DNA of 64,000 nt, from positions 23,793,212-23,857,211 of the forward strand of contig JAJLRJ010000011.1 in the NCBI GenBank assembly GCA_024195265.1, given 5' to 3'. The notes under the pieces are model-generated. The model searched no databases. It saw only the letters and a program-made list of their open reading frames with translations, and was not told the origin of the DNA. Origin of the DNA: Dendrophyllia cribrosa. Taxonomy: Eukaryota > Cnidaria > Anthozoa > Scleractinia > Dendrophylliidae. This document shows, piece after piece, positions 22,711 through 34,400 of this stretch. The position numbers and the translations under genes are program-made. Position 1 is the first letter of the stretch. Each line of letters opens with the position of its first letter.

Positions 22711-25700
22711 GTGAGTGGGTTTATTTGTTTAGAAGTAATTTAGGCGCCTTTGATCACGATTTGTGAATCTAGTAATCGCAGTTTAAGATAGAACATTTTT
22801 ATCCTTTCAAGTTGAGATAAAGCCATAGCTTTTGTTTCTAACGAATCGAAATTGTTCCACGACTTTTCTGCGACTTTTTTTGGAGTCTCATTTTACGTTT
22901 CGTACGATTGAAATATGATTTCCTTGGAGTAACTGTGTTCGCTGAAGCGACCATGTGAAACGAAGGCCAGACAGATAATCAGAAAAATGTATTTGACTAA
23001 GTTTTAGATAGCTAACTTCGAAGTTAACAGAAATAAATGACTAATGCGCTCTTAAATTTACTTAATACAAGTGTTTTTATATTTGAGTTTAACGGCGCGC
23101 GTTTCCTAGTTAGTTTAATTTTGGGAATTGCGCGCGGACATTTTAATTGCTAAAATATCCGTGAATTCAAGTTACATTAAATTGTTTAACTTTCTTGTGA
23201 TTAAAAACAAATTGCTTACCATCCACTCACAAGTCAAATTAATAGTTTTAATTGAAATTATCCGTCGTTAATGTTATGATTTGCAAGAACCGGTATTTGC
23301 TCTGTCCGCGTTATTTAACGTTGAACATAAAATCGGTTTAGCGTTAAGAATTTTAATTTGCGGTATCGCGGTCTGTTAAGATATTGCATTAAAATAGCTT
23401 GTTTAAGTATTATTTCGAATGACGTTGTTTATTCAACGTAACTTCATGCTAACAATGACTTTAATTCTTTGAACAGATCCGACAGCATTCTTGGACAAGA
23501 GGTAATTTTCACATTGTATAATTCTGTTTGGCGCGTTCATGATTATTAAATGTATACAGCGGCTTTTGATTTCGGTGTATGAAAAAGAAAATTAAAAAGT
23601 CAATGCAAGAAAATACAATGGATATTTATTTAAGTTTAAGGACTATATGTCAATCTAGCTTTAAGTGATTCTGTTTCCTTCAGTTTTCGTCGAAGTTACA
23701 AGTCGCATGTACAGATAAGCAACGTTTGTAGTTTGTAGACATCGATAACGTTCGCTTGAATATAAACACAAAATTTTGCGACGAGTAAACAAGAACAAGC
23801 GAATTATGCGATCCTTTTTTCGCCAAGATATAAGAGCGCTAACCGCTCTTGCAGTTCAGTGCTATTGCTTGCGTCGCTAGGGGACACAAACTTATTCACT
23901 ATCGTGTAACTGACACCCTTTATCAAAAGATAAGATAATTCTTTAAATGATCGTTCTCTTTATGGCATCCAAATTATTTTATTTTTCAGGCTTATCCATT
24001 GTTATTGAGCATCGTGAAAGCGGGAGGCCACCTCGGTCTAGAGGAATGCCAAAGACAGTTTAAGAACGAGATTTGGAACTGCACGCTGGACAACAAACAT
24101 GTGCTTAAAGAGCTGCCCATCTTTGTTAAGACAACGCTGCCCTATGGTAAGACTGTTGTCCTTTTTTCTTTGTCAAGTTTAGTAATATTATTAATGAAAC
24201 CTTTAGAGAACACGTTTAATTGATTTTCGGTTTTCTTAACCTATTGTTGAAATCGCGTTTCTATGCCATTCATGTATTTTTGGAGTGAGATATTTTTTTA
24301 ATATGACCGCAATCGATTTTACTGAATGTCGGCAAACCTCGAATCGTAAAGTAGTTCTAACTTAACTTTGAGTCTGTGAATGAAATCTAAACTGACACGG
24401 CCATTGAAATAAGATTTATCGAGACCGTCTTTACCTTTACGTTGTTTGGGTTTTCACTGTTGATTGAAATATGATATGTTTTCACCAGTTTTGATCGGGG
24501 ATGCTATTGGCAGTAAACGCGCGACCGGTTGCATTGTATAGCTTGTCGCATATTTACCCAACGAAAGCTACGAATTTTACCGAGCAACTTAATATATATT
24601 CAATTCTATGCGATACCATTTTCAAACTAAGACTTTTTATTCTTCTTAAGTCTCTTTTCCTGTAGATGCAGGGTTTTCGCTCCAGGCCAGCGGAACATCA
24701 AAGCGTTGTCGGCATAAAGATGTCTAATTGTGCGCTATTGTTCCTTTGTTAATTACCGTTAACTTAGCAAATGACTTCAACCCAGGTGTCCTATTATCTC
24801 GTCAAAACTCTGAATATGACTCGTAGATAGCTTGACTCAGAGCACTAGATCGCCAAACAATCACAGCTAACAGCCCTGCAGAAAAAGGCTACTCTAACCA
24901 GCATGGCAAACACATTGGAAGCCTATGCAATTCTTTACTTGCATGCAAAATCATAATTTTAACTTTCCATTTCAGCAATCCGAGACAACCCGGCAATTCA
25001 ATTGTTCCCGATTCTCTTTTGTTGTATTTTGAAAACCAGCTGACAAAGGAAAACATAAGTTAAGAAGCGCTGAAACATCCTTGCATCTCTCTCTCGGACA
25101 CTGCTAATCGCGCTTTTGTCGACTGTAGCGTCGGTTCAGTTTTCATCAAGATAGTGAAACTAGCTACTGTACTGACGTGTAAAAATGGACGCGCAATCGG
25201 GGTTTAATATGATTAAAATGTAAAAAATGTTCTCTGGCTTAAATTATTTGAAAAAAAAATAAGCTTTCGGCTACCAATCTTCAGCCTTTGGCGCATTCGT
25301 CAAAGGCTGCATATTGGTAGCCGAAAGTTGATTTATTAGTTCATGCTTTAAGCCAGACAACGTTTTTTTACACTATAATTAGGTAGTATTGCTCTTCAAT
25401 TTTTAAGAGATTCATCGAGAGTCTAAGCATCTCGCTGTTGCTTGATCGTAAACTCAGGCCACGTTTACACGGGTCCGGACAAATTTTTGCACGAACAAAA
25501 ACTTGCACGGTTCCACCTTGCGATTACACGGGACCGGCGGAACTGGACGAATTTTTGAACGGCTAAGTGTGCAAGTTCCGTGTAAACACCACTGCAATCT
25601 GTAACAGAATTTGCACGGATCCATGTAAACACGTGGTCTAGGAACAAAATTCGTCCGTGCAAAAATTTGTCCGGACCCGTGTAAACGGGGCCTCAGTTCT

Positions 25701-26596
25701 GCAATTCAGTTTACAGCACTGTTCTCTAACCAATTTTGATAAGTACTGCATAAATTTTCATCCGTGAGGCCAATCATTAAATATAAAACGCTCGCTCCCA
25801 TTTTGTCATTGTAAAGTTCTGTAAAGTTTCGTCAATTCTTGTTCTTATTTCATACTGGTCGTAAACCCGCATCAAACAAGAAAAGAGTCAACAAGGGCTA
25901 ACTACATGTACTAATTGAGACTCGTCGAGAATTTAACTATGAGCTGCTATCCGGCGCTGTTGTTGATCGGAAACTCAGTTCTACAATTCATTTTATGTGT
26001 TCTCGTCAACTTTCACTACTGCACAAAATTTCTCCAGGCTAATCATCGAGAGATAAAACGCTCACTCCCATATTTGCCATTTTAAAGTTTCTTCAAGTCT
26101 TGTTCTTATTTCACATTGGGATAACAGAAGAGTCAACACATGCAGGAATCAAAGTACATGTAGTAATAGTTTAAACTTATTTATGAGAATTGAACCAGTC
26201 AGCTGAAAGTTCACGAGAGTCGACGATAGACGAGGGATGATCATTTCGGGCGAAACGAGGGCAAATTTGAATTCTCGACGACTCTTGGCGAAACTTGAAG
26301 TAATTTGTTGTATTTATTTTGTGATAGCCACTCGAGAAACTGCATTCATCCACGCTATAAGCGCGGCGGCCATTACACAGGAAATCACGCATCAGTGCAA
26401 GCAGGGAAAAATACCCGGATGTACCTGCGCTGTGATAAAGAAACAAAGAAAGGCAAGCGATGACTGGCAATGGGGCGGATGCAGCGATAATGTGAAGTTT
26501 GGAGAGAGGGAAACTAAGAGATTCATAGACAAACTGGAAACTGGAAATGATGCTAGAATGGCTTTTAACTTGCATAACAATGACGTTGGAAGAAAA
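22643..26596 (+). CDS. Wnt8: Wnt8-like secreted ligand, gene B (last exon not visible)
   Basis: Model: exons 22643-22710, 23477-23501, 23990-24146 and 26328-26596, all in consistent phase, with exon sizes almost the same as in gene A (74/34/160/275 nt there; 68/25/157/269 nt here). It starts with the signal peptide MKLASAILVLVTVCVNHGFG and contains AYPLLLSIVKAGGH, LEECQRQF, IWNC, ATRETAFIHAISAAA, WQWGGCSDN and LHNNDVGRK. The donor GTAAGT at 26597 is strong, so a terminal exon is expected, but none with the CHGxSGSC and C-terminal cysteine blocks is readable up to the next gene; a 500-N gap lies downstream. Likely a functional tandem duplicate of gene A with its last exon hidden; a truncated pseudogene is the alternative. 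Confidence 0.85.
23477..23501 (+). CDS. Wnt8: Wnt8-B exon 2 (25 nt micro-exon)
   Basis: Acceptor TTGAACAG and donor GAG/GTAATT frame the peptide SDSILGQE; phase 2 in, phase 0 out. Confidence 0.7.
23990..24146 (+). CDS. Wnt8: Wnt8-B exon 3
   Basis: Acceptor ATTTTTCAG ends at 23989, donor ATG/GTAAGA follows 24146. Contains LEECQRQFKNEIWNC and ends LPYG like gene A. Confidence 0.9.
25229..25363. mobile_element. Hairpin MITE in Wnt8-B intron 3
   Basis: Arms GTTCTCTGGCTTAAA/TTTAAGCCAGACAAC and CTTTCGGCTACCAAT/ATTGGTAGCCGAAAG. Confidence 0.8.
25457..25692. mobile_element. MITE with GGCCACGTTTACACGGG ends
   Basis: Long inverted ends (GTTTACACGGGTCCGGACAA and its complement at 25663-25688), about 236 bp, with CTCAG at both flanks as a possible target duplication. 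In Wnt8-B intron 3. Confidence 0.85.
26328..26596 (+). CDS. Wnt8: Wnt8-B exon 4
   Basis: Acceptor TTTTGTGATAG, then ATRETAFIHAISAAA, WQWGGCSDN, FIDKLETG and LHNNDVGRK, ending at a strong GTAAGT donor. The ORF continues only a few codons past the donor. Confidence 0.93.
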
Positions 26597-27437
26597 GTAA
26601 GTGACGAATAACACTAAGAATTAAGGCGTGGATTTTAATTTCCTTGGCTCCGACGGCCTCGGCAGAGATCTTAAGATACCCCCATTTGCTGTGTTGTTAT
26701 TCATTTTCGAATCGTAAATATTTATTAGCATTGACATTGATATAGCCGCGGTATCGAAGTATATTATCGTGAATTTTAGTGGTTTGAATGGACACGGTCG
26801 ACACTATCCCGGCTGAAATATCGTGTTTTTATGATTATGGCCAGGATCTTAGTTTAAGCTTCTTTGACCTACTTTATTATCTTGACATTGGAAGAAACCA
26901 TTACCAAACGGTACTAGAAGCAAAGAAATATGAACTAAACAGACAAAATAACGGATAGAAAAGTTAAAATTTCACAAGAATGGCAAGTTTGATTCTTAAC
27001 GACTTGTCAATAAATCAAATTTCATGAACTGTAATCCACTTCAATCCTTGCAATCCTGCACTTTATCTCCAAACTACTGCTTTTAATTTAATTGTTTTGC
27101 TCTATGGAATCTTTTTATCCAACTAAGTTGTATATTTGGTGGCATTCGGCGATATAACGGGGAAATAAACTAAGTGAAATTTGCCATTTCGGCAGAAAAG
27201 TGTCCCTTTTAACATACTTGTCCAATACTCGGACAAATTCATGCATAGCATTATACTGTAATACATTGTGCTGAATTGTGCCGTTCTAGAATGTATTGTT
27301 AAACTATTGTTATGGTCATATAATACAATATAATGCTATGCATAAATTTGTCAGAGTATTGGACAACCCTCAAAACTGTGGTGCCGTGTCAGTGCTTACA
27401 GCTGTATGTTATTAAACGGAGGTCTAAGGTCCATGGA

Positions 27438-27550
27438 AACTTCCGAATTCTTCGGACAACTTCGGACATCTTCGGAATAGATCGGGTTATCTTCGGATTT
27501 GGTCAGGTCGCCTTCGGAAATCCTGGCACTCCAACGAAAAAATTCTCACG
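27438..27550 (+). repeat. Degenerate CTTCGGA-type repeat
   Basis: Recurrent ACTTCGGACATCTTCGGA-like words; peptides from it (FGI..FGFG) are repeat artefacts. Confidence 0.7.
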
Positions 27551-27601
27551 CCTATCATTCGGAAAAAGTTGGCAGGTATACAGTGGGGGAGAGCGGAAAA
27601 C

Positions 27602-27665
27602 GAAAATTTAGTTTTATCAACTTGATGAGGTCACTAGACCACCGTAAACTGATTCAAAAGCTGAA
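27602..27665 (+). repeat. Fragment of the 21615 hairpin family
   Basis: AATTTAGTTTTATC then GACCACCGTAAA and GATTCAAA in the same order as one arm at 21617-21690, with substitutions. Confidence 0.6.
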
Positions 27666-27815
27666 AAATTAAAGAGCTGGGGCTCAAAAAGTCAGTGTTT
27701 GAGTTTCTAACGTAAATTCTTATGGCAATGAAACAAGTGTAAAAAATGACGTCAGAAAAGATTCGCCTGCAAGGGAGTACACATGAAGCCTAACAGCAGG
27801 TGTCATTTATTATCG

Positions 27816-28315
27816 NNNNNNNNNNNNNNNNNNNNNNNNNNNNNNNNNNNNNNNNNNNNNNNNNNNNNNNNNNNNNNNNNNNNNNNNNNNNNNNNNNNNN
27901 NNNNNNNNNNNNNNNNNNNNNNNNNNNNNNNNNNNNNNNNNNNNNNNNNNNNNNNNNNNNNNNNNNNNNNNNNNNNNNNNNNNNNNNNNNNNNNNNNNNN
28001 NNNNNNNNNNNNNNNNNNNNNNNNNNNNNNNNNNNNNNNNNNNNNNNNNNNNNNNNNNNNNNNNNNNNNNNNNNNNNNNNNNNNNNNNNNNNNNNNNNNN
28101 NNNNNNNNNNNNNNNNNNNNNNNNNNNNNNNNNNNNNNNNNNNNNNNNNNNNNNNNNNNNNNNNNNNNNNNNNNNNNNNNNNNNNNNNNNNNNNNNNNNN
28201 NNNNNNNNNNNNNNNNNNNNNNNNNNNNNNNNNNNNNNNNNNNNNNNNNNNNNNNNNNNNNNNNNNNNNNNNNNNNNNNNNNNNNNNNNNNNNNNNNNNN
28301 NNNNNNNNNNNNNNN
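27816..28315. other. Assembly gap (500 N)
   Basis: Exactly 500 unknown bases, which suggests a nominal gap size. Its right edge falls inside a MITE whose complete relative (59461-60017) has about 300 more bases on that side, so part of the gap must be that element. Confidence 0.95.
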
Positions 28316-28579
28316 TTGATTAATTTTGTGTCAATTTGGACGGTTTTTAAGAGGTTTTAAAAAATTTCAGAAATCCAAGATGGCGGATCCAAGATGGCGG
28401 CCGTATAACTAATTACCTAATAACTACGTCATATGACGTCATAATTTCATTGTGCGGACCTCAAAGGAGACGGTTTTGGACGTACTATGTACCCTCTAGG
28501 TTTCATTGTCATAGCCTTAATGTTCTTGAAGTTAGGAAGTTAAGCGCAGGAACTCAAAAAAAGCCCAGGCTGAATAGGA
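28316..28579 (+). mobile_element. Family 3 MITE, copy 1 (5' part lost in gap)
   Basis: Matches 59760-60017 with few differences, including ATCCAAGATGGCGGATCC and the end CCCAGGCTGAATAGG. Confidence 0.85.
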
Positions 28580-28808
28580 TTAAGCTGTGATTTGCCTAAG
28601 TGGAATAGCACTAGGGGCGCTGCTCATAAATGGGGGAGTAGTGTAACGATGGGCGATTTCCCGCGGGTCCCCCTCTAAGTAAACATTTGTAACGTCACGT
28701 GACGAATGAGAAAAAGCATGTGCTCGGCGACAAGTGTTAACCTTCGAGGAGAAATTAAAGATTTTGAAAGATAAACCTTGGCTTTTACAATATTGTGCCG
28801 GATTGGGT

Positions 28809-28830
28809 GGGGGGGGGGGGGGGGGGGGGG
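28809..28830 (+). repeat. Poly-G tract, 22 bp
   Basis: Uninterrupted G run followed by more G-rich sequence. Confidence 0.95.
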
Positions 28831-29095
28831 AGGGGACGGGGGGGGCGGTAACTCCCATATATGAGCTATATAGGTATGTGCCGCTATGGCACTTATGTCC
28901 AGAAATGCAGGTAACTCGGACCTTGGGCACTTCATATTACACACAATTATTTGTAATTTCCATATGACTTCATGTTTGACAGAATTACTTGCGTTTAGGT
29001 GAGAATTAGGTCTAGGGGACACTTCATGATGTCTATCATAAAGAGCATGAATCTCATTAGCCTGCATTTCTGGACATACCTCATTTTTACTGACC

Positions 29096-29253
29096 CCTGG
29101 ATGAGAGCTTATCGTGGGACTCCCATATTGACAATATTGTTAAAAAAGCATCCGCTGGCCTCGGCGCTATCAAACGTGTGAGGAATTTGGTTCCCCGTGA
29201 GACTCTTATTATGATCTATAAAGCTCTCGTCCAACCATACTTTGATTACACCT
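29096..29253 (+). pseudogene. LINE reverse-transcriptase fragment
   Basis: With one frame change the DNA reads WDSHIDNIVKKASAGLGAIK followed by RVRNLVPRETLIMIYKALVQ and PYFDY, the region just after the catalytic core of non-LTR retrotransposon RTs. Short, 5'-truncated and with no intact ORF around it. Confidence 0.75.
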
Positions 29254-30102
29254 TTTGCCATTTATTACCGCAAAATATACAATCATTTTAGCCAAACTTA
29301 TGAACATATGCGCCAATATACGTTCATTCAAGTGAATGTTCAGTCATTTGAACTAAAACAACATTCATTAACGATTTTTACATAATCAAGTGCATTCAAT
29401 TGCATTTTTCGGACAATCATTAGCGCAATTAGACATTCACGGATGAGAAATAGATTTTCATTTGCGCGTTGATGCATTTCAATAATAATATCAACGCAAA
29501 ATCAATTGCACGATTGGTCAATCAATAACGTGGATGTGATATTCATTAACATTTTTATTACAACTAGTGCAAACAATAGCATTTATAGACAATCATTTGA
29601 GTGCTCCTTACAAACGTTACCGCGTCCGTACAAACATTTTCACGTTCATGACATTCAATTGCCAAAAATCTATTTTCAATCACAAAAAAGCTTTTTCATC
29701 GGAATTTTCACATAGTTTCGTTGTACGAATTCTTGACAGTAGGTTATCCAACCATTTTCTCGCCTTAAATTTACATATTAAAAAACATGAATCTTTCACA
29801 GGATCATTCTGTTCGATAACGTATCTGTACACACCTCCGCAGAATCTTTGCTTTGCACAAACCGCATGCTACGTAGAAACAGAATTCCGTTGGACAACAG
29901 GGTTCGGGCAAGAGATCTGAGGATGGCGCTAGGAAATTATCGCACACAATTGCTACTGGAAGCGCTTCAGCGCAATATCGTCACAGTCACCCAGCCTAAA
30001 TATGCTCAGTGGTATAGATTGATGCAGACGTATTTACCACGCTGCTTCAACGGCGAAGTAATTGAAGGATTAAGATTTAAGGGTTTAACATTTGCAGAGT
30101 AC

Positions 30103-30133
<31 letters not shown>

Positions 30134-30257
30134 TTGTGCTAGCCTTTTCCGATCGGTTTCCGAAGATTTCTCGGTTCCAGAACTCGAAACCTTCCTGCGT
30201 CTAATAATTTAAAACAACTGTCATTCGATTATGAGACCAGAACAATGTATGAAGCTA
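29254..30257. other. Gene-poor stretch with one unexplained ORF
   Basis: AT-rich to 29800. At 29848-30204 an open frame ending in poly-G encodes DLRMALGNYRTQLLLEALQR followed by NIVTVTQPKYAQWYRLMQTY; I do not recognise it. It could be a stray transposon piece. Poly-G (28 bp) at 30103-30130. Confidence 0.3.
30103..30130 (+). repeat. Poly-G tract, 28 bp
   Basis: Uninterrupted G run. Confidence 0.95.
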
Positions 30258-30438
30258 TGAAGGCCCGGATACACGTTGTAACTTTTCTTGCTACGTTGCG
30301 CGCAGCCGGTTGTAGAAGTAGAATCAAGTTCTACTTTTGCGGCGTTGCGCGCTGATCAAATTGCATCGTGTGACACCCCTAAAAAATATTGTTGTGAGCA
30401 ACGTTGCCAGAAAAGTTGTACCGTGTGTATGGGCCTTT
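30258..30438. mobile_element. hAT-like MITE (GGCCCGGATACACG ends)
   Basis: Ends AGGCCCGGATACACGTTGTA and TACCGTGTGTATGGGCCT; GTTGCGCGC/GCGCGCTGA words inside. About 181 bp. Confidence 0.75.
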
Positions 30439-30892
30439 AGCTTCAAGTTTTTGTTCTTGTCAAGTTAGCAGCCTTAATAGCTGTCATCATCACACCAGAA
30501 AAAAAGGCCTTTTCAGCAATAGGCCTTCTGCATGATGACGTCACCAGCCCAAAATTCACCACCAAGCCTCGTTTGTACGAAATTTCTTGCAAACCTTTGA
30601 CAAGTTCACGTTGTTTTTGAGTGGGTATTCTTTTCAACTTTGCTCCTTTGAGGATACATTGAGGAGATTGTCACAGGTTTCCACTTCGAAAGCGAAGCTT
30701 GGGGGTGAAATTAGCTAGTCTGACGTAAACATGCCTAAGGGCTATTTCCTCCAAAAAAAGCGTTTATTACTTTATTCTACTCTTTTTGTAACGGAATTTA
30801 TTGTATACTTTCTAATCCCATTAGCGAATCAGCTGCACTGAATTATTATGGTCATGCAAGTATTGTTAAATGGCACTTTCGTTTCTTTACAG

Positions 30893-31039
30893 TCCCTCTT
30901 GGTTCCATTCCTGAGCTGCCAGCTGAAACGTGTAAAGAGATAAAGGCGAGTGAAGGACAAGTGGTCAGCAAGAAATACTGGCTGAGTAGCATTAAACCTG
31001 GAATCCCGGTATTCGCTCATTGCGATATGAAGACGGAAG
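30893..31039 (+). CDS. Exon: fibrinogen-C-like start segment
   Basis: Acceptor TTTCTTTACAG ends at 30892, donor GAAG/GTAAGT follows 31039. Encodes [20 protein letters not shown] then [17 protein letters not shown]; the C-x-E-I ... Y-W ... V-x-C-D-M-x-T spacing is that of the first part of fibrinogen-C/COLFI-like folds, common in cnidarian extracellular proteins. No second part of such a domain follows. Confidence 0.75.
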
Positions 31040-31409
31040 GTAAGTTTAAAAATGTTATATCAATTTAATGTCAGTTGTTATTTCGCCTGCGTAGCAGGCG
31101 TCGAGGAGAGGGGAACTGGGGCGAGAGGGAAAGGACGCTTGCAATAAAGGCCCCTTTTGTTTATTTCTGCGGACGTTGGCGGCCGCAAACTGAACTCCGA
31201 TTGGCTAATTCGCGCTGGACGATAAACATAGTAAATTCCTGCGTGAAGTCAGCCATGCGAAAAAGCGCGCGCCAGTTTCTGATTAGTAAACGTATTGACA
31301 GTTGGCATAATCCGATTACTAGGAAATCGGTGGGCGTAACGCGAACAGCCCGGTTCTTATAGCAGGCGTTCCTTTCCCTTTCCTACTCTCCTTTTTTGGC
31401 GCCCCTCCC

Positions 31410-31482
<73 letters not shown>

Positions 31483-34400
31483 TACACTGTCCCCCTCCCC
31501 GTCCCCTCGCCCGTTTACGCCTGCCACACAGGCTACTTGTTTTTGGTTTTTAATGGAAGGAAATAGCTTGAAATTTCTTCAACATCGTCACTCGGGTTTT
31601 AAAAACTGCAAAGCAGCAAGAAAATAAGTGTAGCTATTTTATGTTCATTTGGCCTGTGTGATTTTATTCTTTACAAAATATTAATATTTAAGTTGTTTTC
31701 GTTCACTCAGATGTTGATGAATGCAGTGCTTCCTCCCCCGTCTGTGACGTCCATGCTCGATGCACCGATACTCGTGGGTCTTATATCTGTACATGCAAAG
31801 TTGGATTCTCCGGTGATGGAAAAGCTTGCCAAGGTAGGTAGGGTGTCATTCTGTAAAGTACAGGCTTTCATTACTAGACTGAGCAATACTCAGGGTCATA
31901 CTGCCCTAGTTCACTACTTGACATTCCTTCATGTGACTAGAATGGTCACCTAGAAATGGTGCTTTCCTCTTCAATTTGAGGGTGTAAATATACTACTGAA
32001 AGAAAAACTAAACTTGGCTTTGACCATTTCAAGTGACACTCAGTAGTTTGTGAGTTTGTTACGTGGACTAATAAAGCGTCACGCTGTCTGTTGCGCTTTC
32101 ACCAGCTGATGTCCGAATTGTCGTAACTGTATGTAAAGAGCAACACACCAGTGAAGACCTGTTTGGCCAGTAGAAAAGTTTGGAGTTGCTTGTTTGAGGC
32201 CCGATCTTTCTAGTTTTGTTGTTTCTTTACAAACCCTTCTCCAGATTTCCTCTCTCCACCGAGGTGTATAAATCGGTACTGGCGAACATTATGCTAAGGG
32301 CAACTCTACTATGGACTACTTTACTATGGCCTTAGAAAATATTCAGCTTAAATCGTTGCTGACGGTTTATTTTTTGCTACAACTTAGATATGAGCTGAGA
32401 ACCTGTGTTCAAGGAACTAATCAAAACTTTAGAAATATCATAACCAAGATCCAGTAATGAGGACTCGACTCACTTAACTCCCCCGGGCACGATCGGTGAC
32501 GGGCCGTACTCGATTGAGCCTTGATCAATGTTGGGCCGTGCATCACCAATCGTCTGGAGAGTTAAGTAGGGTGATCCTGATTGCTGAAAATGAGATAAAA
32601 AATGTCTCCTCGTAGCTAGCCACTATAAGGCCGTTATAAAGCTGTGAACTGCCAGCGTCGTTTCAGTGACCGAGTGGTTTAGGTCTGGAGACCCAGGTTC
32701 GACTTCTAGCTTGCTGGACCACACTTTCACTCATTTACTTGGTTGTGTTGATTTGTGTTCCCAATATAACTGTTTATATTTCATTTCCGTTGTCTCTATT
32801 GATGAAGTCTGATGTGAATGGCTTGTTGTAATCCATATATCATCGGCGGGACAAGCCGTCCCCTTCCGACCGTGCATATTTTGCTTCTACCTATCTGTTA
32901 TAGGGGAGCACTCGCCGGGCCGAAGGCCCTGCTGCAGGCGCGTATGACGTCGCAAAACATGCGCATATGACGCCACACAACATCCGGGATCTTTGCGGCT
33001 TTGTATTTCGCGCGGCTACACAGCCGTCAGCTCGGTAAACACTTTTATAGTTTGGATCTTTCGCTGTTCAGTGTTTAGTGGAGAAGTAAAGTCGTTATTT
33101 CCCTGCATTTTTTCGCGGTTTGCTACTGAAGACAGGGATACTAATTAAGGAATACTCAGAAACCGCTTTAGTGGAAAAAGAAGACCTTTCTGGGATAAAA
33201 TCTTGCTTCGAGGAACTTCATACGTTTTTCAATGCGGGCCGATGTTAGTTTTTATTACGCATTTCGGAACCAAAGACGCGGAGATTTAAAGAATTAACAA
33301 GCAAGCGAGGGACTCAAAGGTAAAACAGATTACATTTTTCGATGGGAATTTATGTTGATATCAATCTGTGATTGCCTTTTTTTGTGTTATTGTTAGTTTT
33401 GGAGAATTGATTTTAAAACGTGCATAAATTCAGTTGTATCGATTTCTTGAATTTCATCGAAGGCGGCGGTTTGTGTTTCGTGTACCGGGATCACCAATTT
33501 GTTAATGATTAAGGTTTGCACCGGGATCACCAATTTGTTGATGGTTATTTTAACAGTGGAACAGTGGCACAGTGGTACTATAATGTAGTGGAACAGTGTA
33601 ACAGTGGCACAGTGGTATTATAGTGCAGTGGAACAGTGGAACAGTGGCACAGTGGTACTATAATGTAGTGGAACAGTGGCACAGTGGTATTATAGTGCAG
33701 TGGAACAGTGGCACAGTGGTACTATAATGTAGTGGAACAGTGTAACAGTGGCACAGTGGTATTATAGTGCAGTGGAACAGTGGAACAGTGGCACAGTGGT
33801 ATTATAGTGCAGTGGAACAGTGTCACAGTGGCACAGTGGCACTATAATGTAGTGGAACAGTGGCACAGTGGTATTATAGTGCAGTGGAACAGTGGCACAG
33901 TGGTATTATAGTGCAGTGGAACAGTGTCACAGTGGCACAGTGGCACTATAATGTAGTGGAACAGTGGAACAGTGGCACAGTGGTATTATAGTGCAGTGGA
34001 ACAATGAAACAGTGTATAGTGTAGTGTAGTGGAACAGTGGCACAGTGGTACAAAAGTGTAGTGGAACAGTGGAACAGTGGCACAGTGGTACAAAAGTGTA
34101 GTGGAACAGTGTCACAGTGGTACTATAGTGTAATGGAACAGTGGCACAGTGGTACTATAATGTAGTGGAACAGTGGAACAGTGGCACAGTGGTATTATAG
34201 TGCAGTGGAACAGTGGAACAGTGGTATTATAGTGCAGTGGAACAGTGGCACAGTGGTACTATAATGTAGTGGAACAGTGGCACAGTGGTATTATAGTGCA
34301 GTGGAACAGTGTCACAGTGGTACTATAGTGTAATGGAACAGTGGCACAGTGGTACTATAATGTAGTGGAACAGTGGAACAGTGGCACAGTGGTATTATAG

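Noticed and set aside
27333..27611. Candidate last exon of Wnt8-B (contains CHG-like VHGNF)
   Set aside because: No cysteine pattern, no acceptor in phase, and the sequence is a CTTCGGA repeat.
27783..28360. Open frames across the N gap
   Set aside because: They consist almost wholly of unknown bases.
28580..29067. Proline-rich ORFs on the minus strand
   Set aside because: Proline runs come from the poly-G/poly-C tract; no other support.
31075..31362. 95-codon ORF between EGF-gene exons
   Set aside because: It lies within the GCCTGCGTAGCAGGC MITE and lacks splice sites in phase 1.
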